64,000 nt of DNA from Akkermansia sp. Lineage in GTDB: Bacteria > Verrucomicrobiota > Verrucomicrobiia > Verrucomicrobiales > Akkermansiaceae. Every line of letters begins with the position of its first letter. The stretch's first letter is position 1. Shown here piece after piece: positions 1-9,833 of the stretch. Location: positions 124,001 to 188,000 of the forward strand of contig JALFWB010000031.1 in assembly GCA_022787425.1 (NCBI GenBank). Direction: 5' to 3'. A model generated the notes under the pieces. It searched no databases, was not told the DNA's origin, and saw nothing but the letters and a program-made list of their open reading frames with translations. A program made the translations under genes and the position numbers.

Positions 1-1491
1 CTCCGGGGAGATCTGCATTTCGGCGGCCTCGCGTTTCTTGAGCAGGGCACGAGTGTAGGCAGCGTTATACACCTCCATATCGTTGTTCCGCCGAACATAG
101 TTGAGAATGGTTTCACGCGAGGTTACAAAGTCGTCGGCATCCACCCGATACGCCGTTGCCTCCAACCCGGCTACATTGATCGAATCCTTCAAGCGCAGTT
201 TGTGCGGCCCGCCCGGGTACAGGCGCACCATGTCGCTGTTCACAAGCGAGATCTCCGGCATGGCGGGGCTGAGAATCACCCGGTGCACATGGTTGCTCGC
301 CGTGGCAAAGCCCAACACCGAGGCCGTACCGGCCTTCACCGTCACATCCACCTGCTTGTTATCCGCCTTGCCTGTCACCTTCACGGTCAGGTGGTTTGTT
401 TGATGCGGCGGCTCATAGGCAACACCCTCTCGGTTATTCTGTTGCGGCTTTTCCTCCTCCTTAGGCTCAACAAGGGAGAAAGTAATGTTGCCGTCGTTCG
501 TGTTCAGCGTCTTGCTCACCCCGTCCTCAGAGCTCTGCGCCGTGGCTCCGGCGCATGTAAACTCGATGCTGCCGAACAACTCCCTGAGTTTCCGGCTGTC
601 CATGGGTTCGGAGAAAGCGATGTGCAGGAACATCTCCGGCGTACCCTCCTTCGTTATTCCGAAGCTCTGGAACAGCTCCGTGCTCAGCTCGGCGGGGTAC
701 ATGTGATCCTGCTCGGCCGTGCGCCAGCGGTGCTCACCCGACTTCCCCTTAGCGCAGATGCGGTATGTTACCCCTTTCTCCAGGGCCTTGGCAGGTGTTA
801 GCAACACGGCGCCGGGCAACTCACTCTCCGCGTTCAGGGCAGCAAAATCTACCTTCTGCTCCTGCATCAGCTCCAGGCGGGTATCATTCACCCCGTGCTT
901 CAGCCGCGCGGGCTCCACCTTCGCGGGAATCGGCGTACCCTTCACCTCGCGGCGCATCACCCGCGTCACCGGTACAAAGCTGTACTCCAGCCCGCTCGCG
1001 GTGGAAAAGCTGCGGCTCTGCGCACTGCGGAAGTCCACCGGGCTCACCAGCACGGAGGGCACGGCAGCGTTCAGCGGACGCAGCTGCAAGCGCGACGGAC
1101 CCTGGCGGAAGCGTATGTCCTGCTGCTTGATGGGAGCCCCGCCCAGGTAAGTCGTCCCCGGCTTAAAGCGCAGGGTGTACTCCGTCTCGCTGTCCGTCCC
1201 CTCCGGGAAGCTGATACTCAGGCGGTTCTGGTCAATCCAGCGCACAATGGGGCAGTGCTCGGGATCTCCCGTCACGGTGAACAGATCCAGACCGAGGTCG
1301 GCATCGCTCAGCGGCCCCTTGTCATCGCTGCTCCGGTATCGGCGGTCCGCAATGGCCTTGCTGACCACGGGCTCCGGGAACCTCACCACCACCGCCGACC
1401 CCGAAGGGTGGACGCTGAATTCTCCCGCCCCGCTCGGCAGGGAACCTATCCCCGCCGCAGCCAAAGCTGTCATCAATAGTTTTTTGTTCAT
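1..1491 (-). CDS. secreted/periplasmic protein N-terminal part, possibly alpha-2-macroglobulin family (truncated by window edge)
   Basis: Open minus-strand frame from ATG at 1491 (MNKKLLMTALAAAGIGSLPSGAGEFSVHPSGSAVVVRFPEPVVS...) to the window edge with no stop, so absent from the ORF track. Signal peptide and extended beta-domain-like sequence. Family guess is by resemblance only. Confidence 0.6.
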   Translation of the reverse strand, partial: MNKKLLMTALAAAGIGSLPSGAGEFSVHPSGSAVVVRFPEPVVSKAIADRRYRSSDDKGPLSDADLGLDLFTVTGDPEHCPIVRWIDQNRLSISFPEGTDSETEYTLRFKPGTTYLGGAPIKQQDIRFRQGPSRLQLRPLNAAVPSVLVSPVDFRSAQSRSFSTASGLEYSFVPVTRVMRREVKGTPIPAKVEPARLKHGVNDTRLELMQEQKVDFAALNAESELPGAVLLTPAKALEKGVTYRICAKGKSGEHRWRTAEQDHMYPAELSTELFQSFGITKEGTPEMFLHIAFSEPMDSRKLRELFGSIEFTCAGATAQSSEDGVSKTLNTNDGNITFSLVEPKEEEKPQQNNREGVAYEPPHQTNHLTVKVTGKADNKQVDVTVKAGTASVLGFATASNHVHRVILSPAMPEISLVNSDMVRLYPGGPHKLRLKDSINVAGLEATAYRVDADDFVTSRETILNYVRRNNDMEVYNAAYTRALLKKREAAEMQISPE

Positions 1492-1729
1492 GGTACTCTA
1501 TTTGTAAAAGTTCAGGGCAGTGTGCAGCCACACACCCTCTTCCGCAGATGAAAAGGCCCACACCCACAACAATCCGCGACTTTTTCTGCAAAAAAAATGG
1601 CGTATGACACAAGCAAGCACTCCGCCCGCCGCACTTTCCTTATACCACACTCCCACTCACATGTCCAACGAAAATTATGCCCTACCCCCGAAAGAATGCG
1701 TCGCACAGCGGGGTGGTTCAAGTCCGAGC

Positions 1730-1758
1730 TTGACAAATAGAAAAAGACAGGGTATGCT
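1730..1758 (+). promoter_or_regulatory. sigma70-type promoter TTGACA-N17-TATGCT just upstream of the 1768 ORF
   Basis: TTGACA...TATGCT then 9 nt to ATG at 1768. Confidence 0.6.
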
Positions 1759-1767
1759 GGGCACAAG

Positions 1768-1965
1768 ATGTGGCAAGCAAACAAAGTAAGCATCATAACG
1801 ATGGCGATATTGGCCTTGATCGTGGTCGGAGTGTATCTGTATTTGGCACCGCAGGATCAAAAAAAAGCCAATGATGCGGTGGTGATTGGAGTATGCGTGA
1901 CTTTGGCCGTGGGATCCACGATTTCCTATCTGCAAGCGCGACGCGATATGAACCGCCGCGACTGA
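1768..1965 (+). CDS. small single-TM protein, unknown function
   Basis: ORF 65 aa, one hydrophobic segment (SIITMAILALIVVGVYLYLAP), good promoter upstream. Confidence 0.6.
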   Translation: MWQANKVSIITMAILALIVVGVYLYLAPQDQKKANDAVVIGVCVTLAVGSTISYLQARRDMNRRD

Positions 1966-2045
1966 GATAAAGTAAGAAAAACACGCGCAGGTTGCATTCC
2001 ATACTTGCCAAGACCCGTGGCATTTGGTAAAATGGTGAACGAACA

Positions 2046-3365
2046 ATGCGCAAATACATCATCAGACGTTTACTGCTGATGCCTGTCACCTTGGCGGGCA
2101 TCACGTTTGTGGTGTTCCTGATGACGCGCATGGTACCGGGCGGCCCGGTGGAACGGATGATGCAGGAGCAGGCCATTTCCGCCCTGAGCGGAGACAAGGC
2201 CCCCCGGCAGGCTGAAACCGGGATGAGCGATGAGAGCATCGAGCGGCTGGAAGAGATGTTTCACCTTCGCTCACCTGCCTGGAAGGCCTATTTGCAGTGG
2301 CTGGGACTCATGCCGCAGAAAGTGGACATCTCCAAGGCTGAGTTTGACGATGACGGCTGCGCGTATGTAACCCTGCCCGGACCGGAAGGGCATGCCGTGG
2401 TGGTGGAGGTTCAGCGCGACGGCAGCAACGGACAATACCGGCGGGAAGATTGGATGCACCGGGAGCGCTGGCACCTGACGGTCGAGTCCCCCCGCACGCG
2501 CGCGGAGCAGTGGGCCGAGCGCCACGGCGTAACGGACGCGCAGCTCATCAGTGAAAAAGAGAAACAAATGCCTTGGCGCGCTGTGTTCTTTCATCGTCGC
2601 TTCTGCGGCCTGTTGCAGGGAGATTTGGGGGTATCCTACAAGTACAATGAGCCGGTGGGGCGCATGATCATGGGGCGGCTCCCGGTCTCTCTCTACCTGG
2701 GTTTGTTAGCCGCATGCATCACCTACATGGTCAGCATTCCTCTGGGGATGCTCAAGGCCCTGAAGCACCGGACGTGGTTTGACAGCGTCAGCAGCGTGCT
2801 GATCTTCATCGGCTTTGCCGTGCCCGGTTTTGCCCTGGGTGCCGTATTGCTGGTGTACTTCGGAGCGCGGCTGGAGTGGTTCCCGCTGTACGGTCTAACC
2901 AGCCCGGGATTCGAGCACCTGGGCTTCTGGGATAAATGCCGGGATCTAGCCGCCCACACCGTGTTGCCCCTGACCTGTTATGTGGTATCCTCGTTCGCCA
3001 TGGCTACCATGCTGATGAAGAACAGCCTGATGGAGAACATGTCCTCCGACTACGTGCGCACAGCCGTTGCTAAAGGCGTCTCCTACCGCAGAGCCATGTG
3101 GACCCACGCGTTCCGCAACTCAGTCATCCCCTTGGTCTCCACCCTGGGCGGGGTTCTCTGCTCGATTTTCTGCGGTTCTCTGCTCATCGAGCGTGTGTTT
3201 GATATTCAGGGTTTCGGCCTGCTGAGCTTCCAGGCCTTGGTAGACAAAGATTACTCACTCATCATGGGCACCCTGTTGGTGTCCTCGGTACTGATTATTG
3301 CGGGCAACGTTATATCGGATATTCTGGTTGCCTATGTAGACCCACGCATCAAGTTTGACAAATGA
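2046..3365 (+). CDS. peptide ABC transporter permease (OppB/DppB/YejB type)
   Basis: MRKYIIRRLLLMPVTLAGITFVVFLMTRMVPGGPVE N-terminus and BPD permease EAA region; periplasmic insert after TM1. Confidence 0.9.
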   Translation: MRKYIIRRLLLMPVTLAGITFVVFLMTRMVPGGPVERMMQEQAISALSGDKAPRQAETGMSDESIERLEEMFHLRSPAWKAYLQWLGLMPQKVDISKAEFDDDGCAYVTLPGPEGHAVVVEVQRDGSNGQYRREDWMHRERWHLTVESPRTRAEQWAERHGVTDAQLISEKEKQMPWRAVFFHRRFCGLLQGDLGVSYKYNEPVGRMIMGRLPVSLYLGLLAACITYMVSIPLGMLKALKHRTWFDSVSSVLIFIGFAVPGFALGAVLLVYFGARLEWFPLYGLTSPGFEHLGFWDKCRDLAAHTVLPLTCYVVSSFAMATMLMKNSLMENMSSDYVRTAVAKGVSYRRAMWTHAFRNSVIPLVSTLGGVLCSIFCGSLLIERVFDIQGFGLLSFQALVDKDYSLIMGTLLVSSVLIIAGNVISDILVAYVDPRIKFDK

Positions 3366-4957
3366 AGAAGAATCTGATCGGCGTGCTGATGCTGCTTGCA
3401 GCCGTACTCGGCTGCATGGGCGAGCTCTGCGGCTGGCTACTACCCACGCTGTCATGGCCCTTTACGGCGGCACGTGAGCTTCCCTTTCTGCACTGCCCCG
3501 GGTGGTGGATCAGCCCCCTGGCGGCGGAGGGGCAGTTCAACTGGTTCGGCTGGCTGTGCATGCTGGTGTTAGCCGTAGCAGGTATCGTTGTGCTGCTGCG
3601 GTCGAAGGATAGCCTGCGCCTGCCGCCGGAGCAAGTGATGCGCTGGAGGCGCTTCCGGAGCCTGCGGCGCGGCTTTTGGTCCTTGATGATTCTGCTCGGC
3701 ATAGTGCTGCTGGCGGCGCTGGATCAGTGCTTGGTCGGCAAGCGCGCGTTAGCGGTGGAGTACGGGGGAGAGTGGTACTTCCCCGCCTTCTCGCGGGCCG
3801 TGATTCCCGGCTCCGTCTTCGGCCTGCAGGGCAATGATGCCCCGGCAGAGGCCAACTACCGCAAGCTGAAGGCCTCCGTCGGCACCCCCGGAGGGCCCAC
3901 CTGCGTCATCATGCCGCTCGTGGCCTATGCACCCACAATGGATGTGGTCCCCTTCCCCACGGAGGAATTGCCTCTGCAAGGGGGTAAGCTGCTTACCCAC
4001 GATGGCCGCGCCCCCTTCAACGGCACGGCCTGCCGCCTGTATGAGGACGGCCTGCCCCATCTGCGCATCCGCTACAGGAACGGATATGCGGAAGGACGCG
4101 CCCAAGGCTGGGACCGCGACCGGCGAGAGGTGGCTTCCATCACCTACAAGCGCGGCCGCATGAAGGATTACACCTACACCGGTGAGGGCAGCATCTTCGA
4201 CTTCCTGAAGCAGACCCCGGAGGATAAACTGCAGCGCATCCTGTACCACCCTGCCCCACCCTTCAGCGGCGGGCATCTGCTGGGCACCAACAGTCGCGGC
4301 ACAGACATCTTGGCCTATCTCTACGGCGGGCTGCAGGTCAATATCAAGGCCGCGCTGTTCTACCTACCCGCCATCTACCTCGTCGGGCTGACAATCGGCA
4401 TGGTGATGGGCTATTTCGGCGGCAAGGTCGATCTCGTCACGCAACGCATCATCGAGGTATTCTCGCAAATTCCCTTCCTGTTTGCGGTGATGATACTGAG
4501 CGGCTTCGTACCGGCGGAGCTGCGTGGCATGTTCCTGATTTTATCACTTTTGGCCATGTTCGGTTGGATGCACATCACCTACTTGGTACGCACGGCCACC
4601 ATGAAGGTGCGCTCCCGTGACTATGTAGCCGCCGCACAGGTAATGGGAGCCGGGCCACTGTATATCATGCGCTGCCATATCCTGCCCAATCTCACCGGTA
4701 TTATCATCACCCTGATGCCCTTCAGCATTGCCGCGCTCATCTTGGCCCTCGCCTCGCTGGACTACCTGGGCTTCGGCCTGCCGGAGACCTATCCCGTCTG
4801 GGGGCGTTTGCTGAACGATGGCCTGTCGAACCTGTCTTGCCCCTGGGTGGTCTCCTCGGCTTTCTTTGCCTTGGTAACACTTCTTCTGCTGGTCACTTTC
4901 ATCGGGGAGGGAATACGGGAAGCCTTTGATCCGAGACGCAACACCTACTACGAATGA
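3362..4957 (+). CDS. peptide ABC transporter permease (OppC/YejE type)
   Basis: HLLGTNSRGTDILAYLYGG and EAA-type motif; 4-nt ATGA overlap with upstream gene; large N-terminal periplasmic insert. Confidence 0.9.
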   Translation: MKKNLIGVLMLLAAVLGCMGELCGWLLPTLSWPFTAARELPFLHCPGWWISPLAAEGQFNWFGWLCMLVLAVAGIVVLLRSKDSLRLPPEQVMRWRRFRSLRRGFWSLMILLGIVLLAALDQCLVGKRALAVEYGGEWYFPAFSRAVIPGSVFGLQGNDAPAEANYRKLKASVGTPGGPTCVIMPLVAYAPTMDVVPFPTEELPLQGGKLLTHDGRAPFNGTACRLYEDGLPHLRIRYRNGYAEGRAQGWDRDRREVASITYKRGRMKDYTYTGEGSIFDFLKQTPEDKLQRILYHPAPPFSGGHLLGTNSRGTDILAYLYGGLQVNIKAALFYLPAIYLVGLTIGMVMGYFGGKVDLVTQRIIEVFSQIPFLFAVMILSGFVPAELRGMFLILSLLAMFGWMHITYLVRTATMKVRSRDYVAAAQVMGAGPLYIMRCHILPNLTGIIITLMPFSIAALILALASLDYLGFGLPETYPVWGRLLNDGLSNLSCPWVVSSAFFALVTLLLLVTFIGEGIREAFDPRRNTYYE

Positions 4958-7143
4958 AGAAACGATTAACAGGAATGCCGCTCGTGGCTTTGTGGGGGGT
5001 GCTCGCTTGCTTGCTGCTGCTCGGTTGCAAGGGGAGGGAGGAGCATGAAGGCACGGGGTGGCAGCACCCCACGGATAAGAGCATGCCCTACGCCTTTGCT
5101 GAAAACGACAAGGTGCCGGTCTATGCGCGCCGCTGGCACGCTCCGCAGGGCTTCCCGGGCTTCCCGGAGCGCTGGAATGCCTCCGTGCGGCAGCACCTGA
5201 GGCAGGAAGCCGCCGCCGGGGCCGCCGAGGCAGCACGCTGCTACCGGGATGCCTTGTCCAACCCGCTCAGCCCCGAGGCTCGCCGCAAGGCCGGGGTACA
5301 ATTCCGCTTGGCCCTGCACCGCTTCAACCTCGCCTCCGCCGCGCTTCGTCGGGGTGAGTACCTGCGTTTTGAGCGCGAGGCCAACCTGCCCGGGGCGCTG
5401 CGTTGGCAAACCGGGCAAGACGAGCCGGAAATCGGCAGTCCGGAGGCCAAGAAGGGCGGCACCATGCGGCTGGCTCTTGCGCACGCTTTCCCCAATACAC
5501 TGCGCCCCTTCGGTCCCAACAGTAACAACTCTACCCGCCGTTATCTGTACGATGACATCGACCTGCCGCTCGTGCGCCTGCACCCGCTCACAGGGCATAT
5601 CATCCCCGGCACGGCAGACCGCTGGGCCGTATCGGAGGACGGTATGACGGTGTACTTCCACATCGATGAAAACGCCCGATTCTCCGATGGGTGCAAGCTG
5701 ACGACGCGGGACTTTGTGACGGCCCTGTTCATCCGCACCTCCGCTTTCTCCGGAGAACCGTTTTTCGAGGACTACTACCGCAGTTTCGCCGGCATAACGA
5801 TATACGGCAACCGAACCCTGGCCGTGCATCTGCGTTCGCCGCGCCCCTACGCCCCGTATTACGCAGCCATCCCCGCATGCTGCACGGCCTTCTATGCCGA
5901 GTTCGGAGCGGACTACCCCACTCGCTACCAATGGCGGGTGCCGCCCACCACCGGCGGCTACACCCTCTCTGCGGACGGTGTGGTTCCGGGGCGTTCGCTG
6001 ACGCTCTCCCGTGTGCGCAACTGGTGGGCAGCGGATCGCAAGTATACACGCAACACCTGCAATGTAGACGCCATCTCCTACTCCTTCATCGCAGAGGCAT
6101 CCAAACGCCGCGAGCTCTTCCGCTTGGGACAGCTTGACCTGCTCAACGGCCGCAACTCCGACTTCTGGTACGAGGGGCTGGAGATTCCCGAGGTGCACGC
6201 CGGGCTCATCCAGCGCGTGCAGTTCTATAACCTCTGGCCCGTCAGCAGCTTGGGTATTCACCTCAACTGCTCCAAGCCTCCGTTTGATAACAAGGACTTC
6301 CGCAAGGGATTCCACCATGCGATGAACATCAAGTCCGTCATCGACACGGTCTTCCGAGGTGATGCACATCGGAACGGCTCCTATTTCAGCGGGTTCGGGA
6401 TGTATTCAGCCCCCGATATCACAGCTGCCCGCTATGATGAGGACGAGGCGCGCGCCTGCTTCGCCCGCGCCGGTTATACACGAGAAGGCTCCGATGGCAT
6501 CCTCTGCAAGCCCGATGGAACGCGCCTGCAGGTCACTGTCAGTTCCCGCATCGATCCCATCTACGCTAACTGCATGGAAGTCCTGCGTATTTATGCGGCT
6601 CGCTGCGGAATGGATCTGCGCTGGGAAACGCTGGATGACACCATCTTTTATGTCAAGGTGAAGGACAAGCAGTACAGTGCCTCGATTTTCTCCTGGAGCT
6701 TCTCCCCGCCGCTTCCGGAGCCCGGACTCTTCTTCTACTCCGGAGACGCCTACAGCCCCAACGGAACTCCGGTGCGCGGCACGGCCAACGTAACGGCCAC
6801 GGCCTCCTCGGAGATCGATGCCGCGATCCTCGCCTGCAAGACGGCCGCCACAGAGGAGCAGGCGGCCGAGGCCAACCGCCGACTGCAGCGGCTGGTGGCA
6901 ACTACCTATGCCTGGGTGCCCGGCTGGTGTACACCCTACTGCCGCTTTGCTCAGTGGCGCTGGGTGTGTTGGCCGAAGACCCCGGATTATAACTTCTGCC
7001 CACCTCGTTACCATGACCCGCTGGACAGCCATGTGTATTGGATAGACGAATCCCTGCGCGATGAAGTGCTCCGCTCCCGGGGTGATACGGAAAACATGAA
7101 CGAGCAGGAGCTGGTCATTCCCCTGCCGCAGAATCTTCATTAA
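4954..7143 (+). CDS. extracellular solute-binding protein family 5 (peptide-binding lipoprotein)
   Basis: Lipobox LLLLGCKG; SBP_bac_5-like sequence; ATGA coupling to upstream permease. Confidence 0.88.
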   Translation: MKKRLTGMPLVALWGVLACLLLLGCKGREEHEGTGWQHPTDKSMPYAFAENDKVPVYARRWHAPQGFPGFPERWNASVRQHLRQEAAAGAAEAARCYRDALSNPLSPEARRKAGVQFRLALHRFNLASAALRRGEYLRFEREANLPGALRWQTGQDEPEIGSPEAKKGGTMRLALAHAFPNTLRPFGPNSNNSTRRYLYDDIDLPLVRLHPLTGHIIPGTADRWAVSEDGMTVYFHIDENARFSDGCKLTTRDFVTALFIRTSAFSGEPFFEDYYRSFAGITIYGNRTLAVHLRSPRPYAPYYAAIPACCTAFYAEFGADYPTRYQWRVPPTTGGYTLSADGVVPGRSLTLSRVRNWWAADRKYTRNTCNVDAISYSFIAEASKRRELFRLGQLDLLNGRNSDFWYEGLEIPEVHAGLIQRVQFYNLWPVSSLGIHLNCSKPPFDNKDFRKGFHHAMNIKSVIDTVFRGDAHRNGSYFSGFGMYSAPDITAARYDEDEARACFARAGYTREGSDGILCKPDGTRLQVTVSSRIDPIYANCMEVLRIYAARCGMDLRWETLDDTIFYVKVKDKQYSASIFSWSFSPPLPEPGLFFYSGDAYSPNGTPVRGTANVTATASSEIDAAILACKTAATEEQAAEANRRLQRLVATTYAWVPGWCTPYCRFAQWRWVCWPKTPDYNFCPPRYHDPLDSHVYWIDESLRDEVLRSRGDTENMNEQELVIPLPQNLH

Positions 7144-7145
7144 CC

Positions 7146-8150
7146 ATGATCAATGAGACCATATTGGAGGTGCGCAACCTGTCCGCCGGCTTTGAGGATG
7201 AGTACGGCATACACGCAGCGGTGGAGGATGTGAGCTTCCGCGTACCGAGGGGCAAGTGTGTGGGCATTGTCGGCGAGAGCGGATGCGGCAAGAGTGTGAC
7301 GGCCATGAGCATTCTGCGCCTGCTGCCACGGCCATACGGGCACATTCTGGGCGGTCAGGTACTCTTCCACGGGCAGGATCTCCTCAAGATGCCGCTGCAG
7401 GAGCTGCGCAGCATTCGCGGGGCACAGATCAGCATGGTGTTCCAGGAGCCCATGCACGCGCTCAACCCCGTTCACACCATCGGCGACCAGATCGCAGAGT
7501 CGCTCATTCTGCACACCGGCATGACCCGGGATGCGGCTTGGGTGGAGGCTGTTAATCTGTTGCATGAGGTACGCATTCCGCGTGCGGATTTGCGCGCTAA
7601 CGAGTACCCGAGCTCACTTTCCGGCGGCATGCGGCAGCGTGCGATGATTGCCATGGCCCTGGCATGTAAGCCGGAGCTGATTATCGCGGACGAGCCGACC
7701 ACGGCGTTAGATGTAACCGTGCAGCGGCAGATCCTTCACCTGCTGCGCCGCGTGCGCGGGGCGGTGGGGGCTTCCTGCCTGCTCATCACCCATGATCTGG
7801 GAGTTATTGCGCAGAACTGTGATTATGTGGTGGTGATGTATGCCGGGCGCGTTGTGGAGCAGGCGGAGGTAAAAGAGCTCTTTGCCAACCCGCTGCATGC
7901 CTATACCAAGGCCCTCCTGTCGGCCATGCCTCGGCTGGAGTATGAGCCCAAGTCCTTCCTGCCCACCATCCCCGGCTCGGTGCCTGCAGTGCGGGATTAT
8001 GTGCCCGGCTGCCGCTTCTGCCAACGCTGTAACGTTCCCACCGAGTGCTTGACGCGGCGGCCCAAGGTGGTCGAGGCTCTACCCGGTCACTGGGTGGAGG
8101 CTTGTCCGGTGTGCGCTCCCCTGCCTGCGTCGGGTTCCCAGTCGAGCTGA
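7146..8150 (+). CDS. peptide ABC transporter ATP-binding protein (OppD/DppD type)
   Basis: Walker A GESGCGKS, LSGGMRQR signature, Walker B LIIADEPTTALD, C-terminal oligopeptide domain with CxxC cluster. Confidence 0.93.
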   Translation: MINETILEVRNLSAGFEDEYGIHAAVEDVSFRVPRGKCVGIVGESGCGKSVTAMSILRLLPRPYGHILGGQVLFHGQDLLKMPLQELRSIRGAQISMVFQEPMHALNPVHTIGDQIAESLILHTGMTRDAAWVEAVNLLHEVRIPRADLRANEYPSSLSGGMRQRAMIAMALACKPELIIADEPTTALDVTVQRQILHLLRRVRGAVGASCLLITHDLGVIAQNCDYVVVMYAGRVVEQAEVKELFANPLHAYTKALLSAMPRLEYEPKSFLPTIPGSVPAVRDYVPGCRFCQRCNVPTECLTRRPKVVEALPGHWVEACPVCAPLPASGSQSS

Positions 8151-9070
8151 GTTCGCAGATCCTCGTAAGCCGCCGCTGCCACTCCCTCCGGGTCTGCTGC
8201 AAAGCCTCGGCGGGTGATGCGTATCGGGCGCCCCTGCGGTGTAAAGTAAATGGCGCGGAACATCAGGGCATTTCCCTGCATGGTTGCATAGCCACCCACC
8301 GGAACGGAGCAATCCGCCCCTAACAGAGCCAAGAAGGCACGCTCGCAGCGCGCTTCCATGGCCGCATGGGCATCATTGACGGGCGCGAGGAGCTGCTGCA
8401 TGGCGGTGTCGTCGGCGCGGGTTTCAACAACAATAGTGCCCTGCCCGGGGGCTGGCATGAAGGAGTCCTCCGACAGGTCGACCAAGTGCAGGGTTTTCCC
8501 GTCCATGGTGAGGCTGTGCCCGGTGTAGCCCAAGCGGTTCAGTCCGGCGCGGGCCAGCAGGGTAGCATCCACGTCATCGTTTTCCAACAACTTCCGCAGG
8601 CGTGTTTGGACGTTGCCGCGGGTCGGTACAATGCGGCAGCGTCCGCTCCGGTAACAGCGCATGAAATGCGCCCGCCGAACACTGCCGGTGGCGATGGTCG
8701 GGTAATCCATCCGCGCCCCGGGTTTCACCACTAACACATCCCCCCGTTCCTCGCGCGGCAGATAGGCAGCCAAGACAAAACGCGGGTCACACTGCCCGGG
8801 CATATCCTTCAGGCTGTGGACGGCGCAATCCACCCGACCCTCGGCCAAGGCTTCCTCCAGCGCAGCGATGAATACACCCTTGTCCTGCGTACCGGTCGCT
8901 TTGTTCACCTCCTGCAGCGTCAGGTCCGTTCGGGCATCGCCTGCCGTTGTGATCGGGCATATCGTACAGCGCAGCCCCGGGTGCTCGCGCTCAAGTGCCG
9001 CAATGACCAGCCGTGTCTGTACCAAGGCCAGTTCACTTGCCCTCGTCCCTATCTTGATTTCCTTCTGCAT
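8087..9070 (-). CDS. hemC: hydroxymethylbilane synthase (porphobilinogen deaminase)
   Basis: IGTRASELALVQT, VHSLKDMP, PAPGQGTIVVE motifs. Confidence 0.93.
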   Translation of the reverse strand: MQKEIKIGTRASELALVQTRLVIAALEREHPGLRCTICPITTAGDARTDLTLQEVNKATGTQDKGVFIAALEEALAEGRVDCAVHSLKDMPGQCDPRFVLAAYLPREERGDVLVVKPGARMDYPTIATGSVRRAHFMRCYRSGRCRIVPTRGNVQTRLRKLLENDDVDATLLARAGLNRLGYTGHSLTMDGKTLHLVDLSEDSFMPAPGQGTIVVETRADDTAMQQLLAPVNDAHAAMEARCERAFLALLGADCSVPVGGYATMQGNALMFRAIYFTPQGRPIRITRRGFAADPEGVAAAAYEDLRTQLDWEPDAGRGAHTGQASTQ

Positions 9071-9076
9071 GCGCCC

Positions 9077-9106
9077 ATTCTATCACAGTCCGGGGGGGCG
9101 CGACAA
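9077..9106 (-). promoter_or_regulatory. hemC promoter: TTGTCG-N18-TAGAAT, 6 nt before ATG
   Basis: Reverse complement reads TTGTCG...TAGAAT GGGCGC ATG; spacer contains a G7/C7 tract (9092-9098). Confidence 0.6.
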
Positions 9107-9186
9107 GCCCAAACAGGCATTTATCCCGCCCCGAACTCTATTTGGGCGTTGACAAGTCGCCCCCGTTTCGGTAAAGTGGTGGCGGT

Positions 9187-9765
9187 ATGAGTATTCGCTT
9201 AGCTGTTTTGGGGTCCGGTAGCGGCAGTAACTGCCAGTCCATCTTCAACGCCATCGATGACGGCCGCTTGGATGCCGAGGTCGTCCTCGTTCTCTCCGAC
9301 CACAAGGACGCCTTCATCCTGGAGCGCGCCCGCCGCCGGGGAGTCCCTGCGGAATACATGGATTGCGGGGGCTTCAAGAACAAGTTCCCGCTTGAGTTAC
9401 AAGCCGAGATTGCTGCCAAGCTGCAAGCTCTTCGCGTAGACCTCGTCTGCCTGGCCGGCTTCATGCGCCTCGTCAAGCAGCCCCTGCTGCAGGCCTTCCC
9501 CAACCGAATCCTCAACATCCACCCGGCTCTCCTCCCGAACTTCCCCGGGGTCGAGGCTTGGAAGCAGGCCCTCGAAGCAGGTGTCTCCCAAACCGGCTGC
9601 ACGGTTCACTACGTTGATGCCGGTATGGACAGCGGCGAAATCATCATGCAGGCTTTCGTTCCCGTCCTCCCCGGCGATACCCCGGAGTCTCTCCACGCCC
9701 GCATCCAGGTCCAGGAGCACATCCTCTACCCCGCTGCCATCCTCTCCGCGCTCTCTCGCGTGTAA
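9187..9765 (+). CDS. purN: phosphoribosylglycinamide formyltransferase
   Basis: LGSGSGSNCQSIF..., NIHPALLPNFPG, HYVDAGMDSGEII motifs. Confidence 0.93.
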   Translation: MSIRLAVLGSGSGSNCQSIFNAIDDGRLDAEVVLVLSDHKDAFILERARRRGVPAEYMDCGGFKNKFPLELQAEIAAKLQALRVDLVCLAGFMRLVKQPLLQAFPNRILNIHPALLPNFPGVEAWKQALEAGVSQTGCTVHYVDAGMDSGEIIMQAFVPVLPGDTPESLHARIQVQEHILYPAAILSALSRV

Positions 9766-9833
9766 GGGGCATTCCGAGTATTCTCATGGTGCGACCCCTG
9801 CTGCCATCGGCGGGGGAGGGGAGAGAGCGTGTG

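Noticed and set aside
202-1479. Several plus-strand ORFs (202-801, 719-1150, 895-1479)
   Set aside because: Antisense to the long open minus-strand frame with a signal peptide (1-1491) that the track omitted because it runs off the window.
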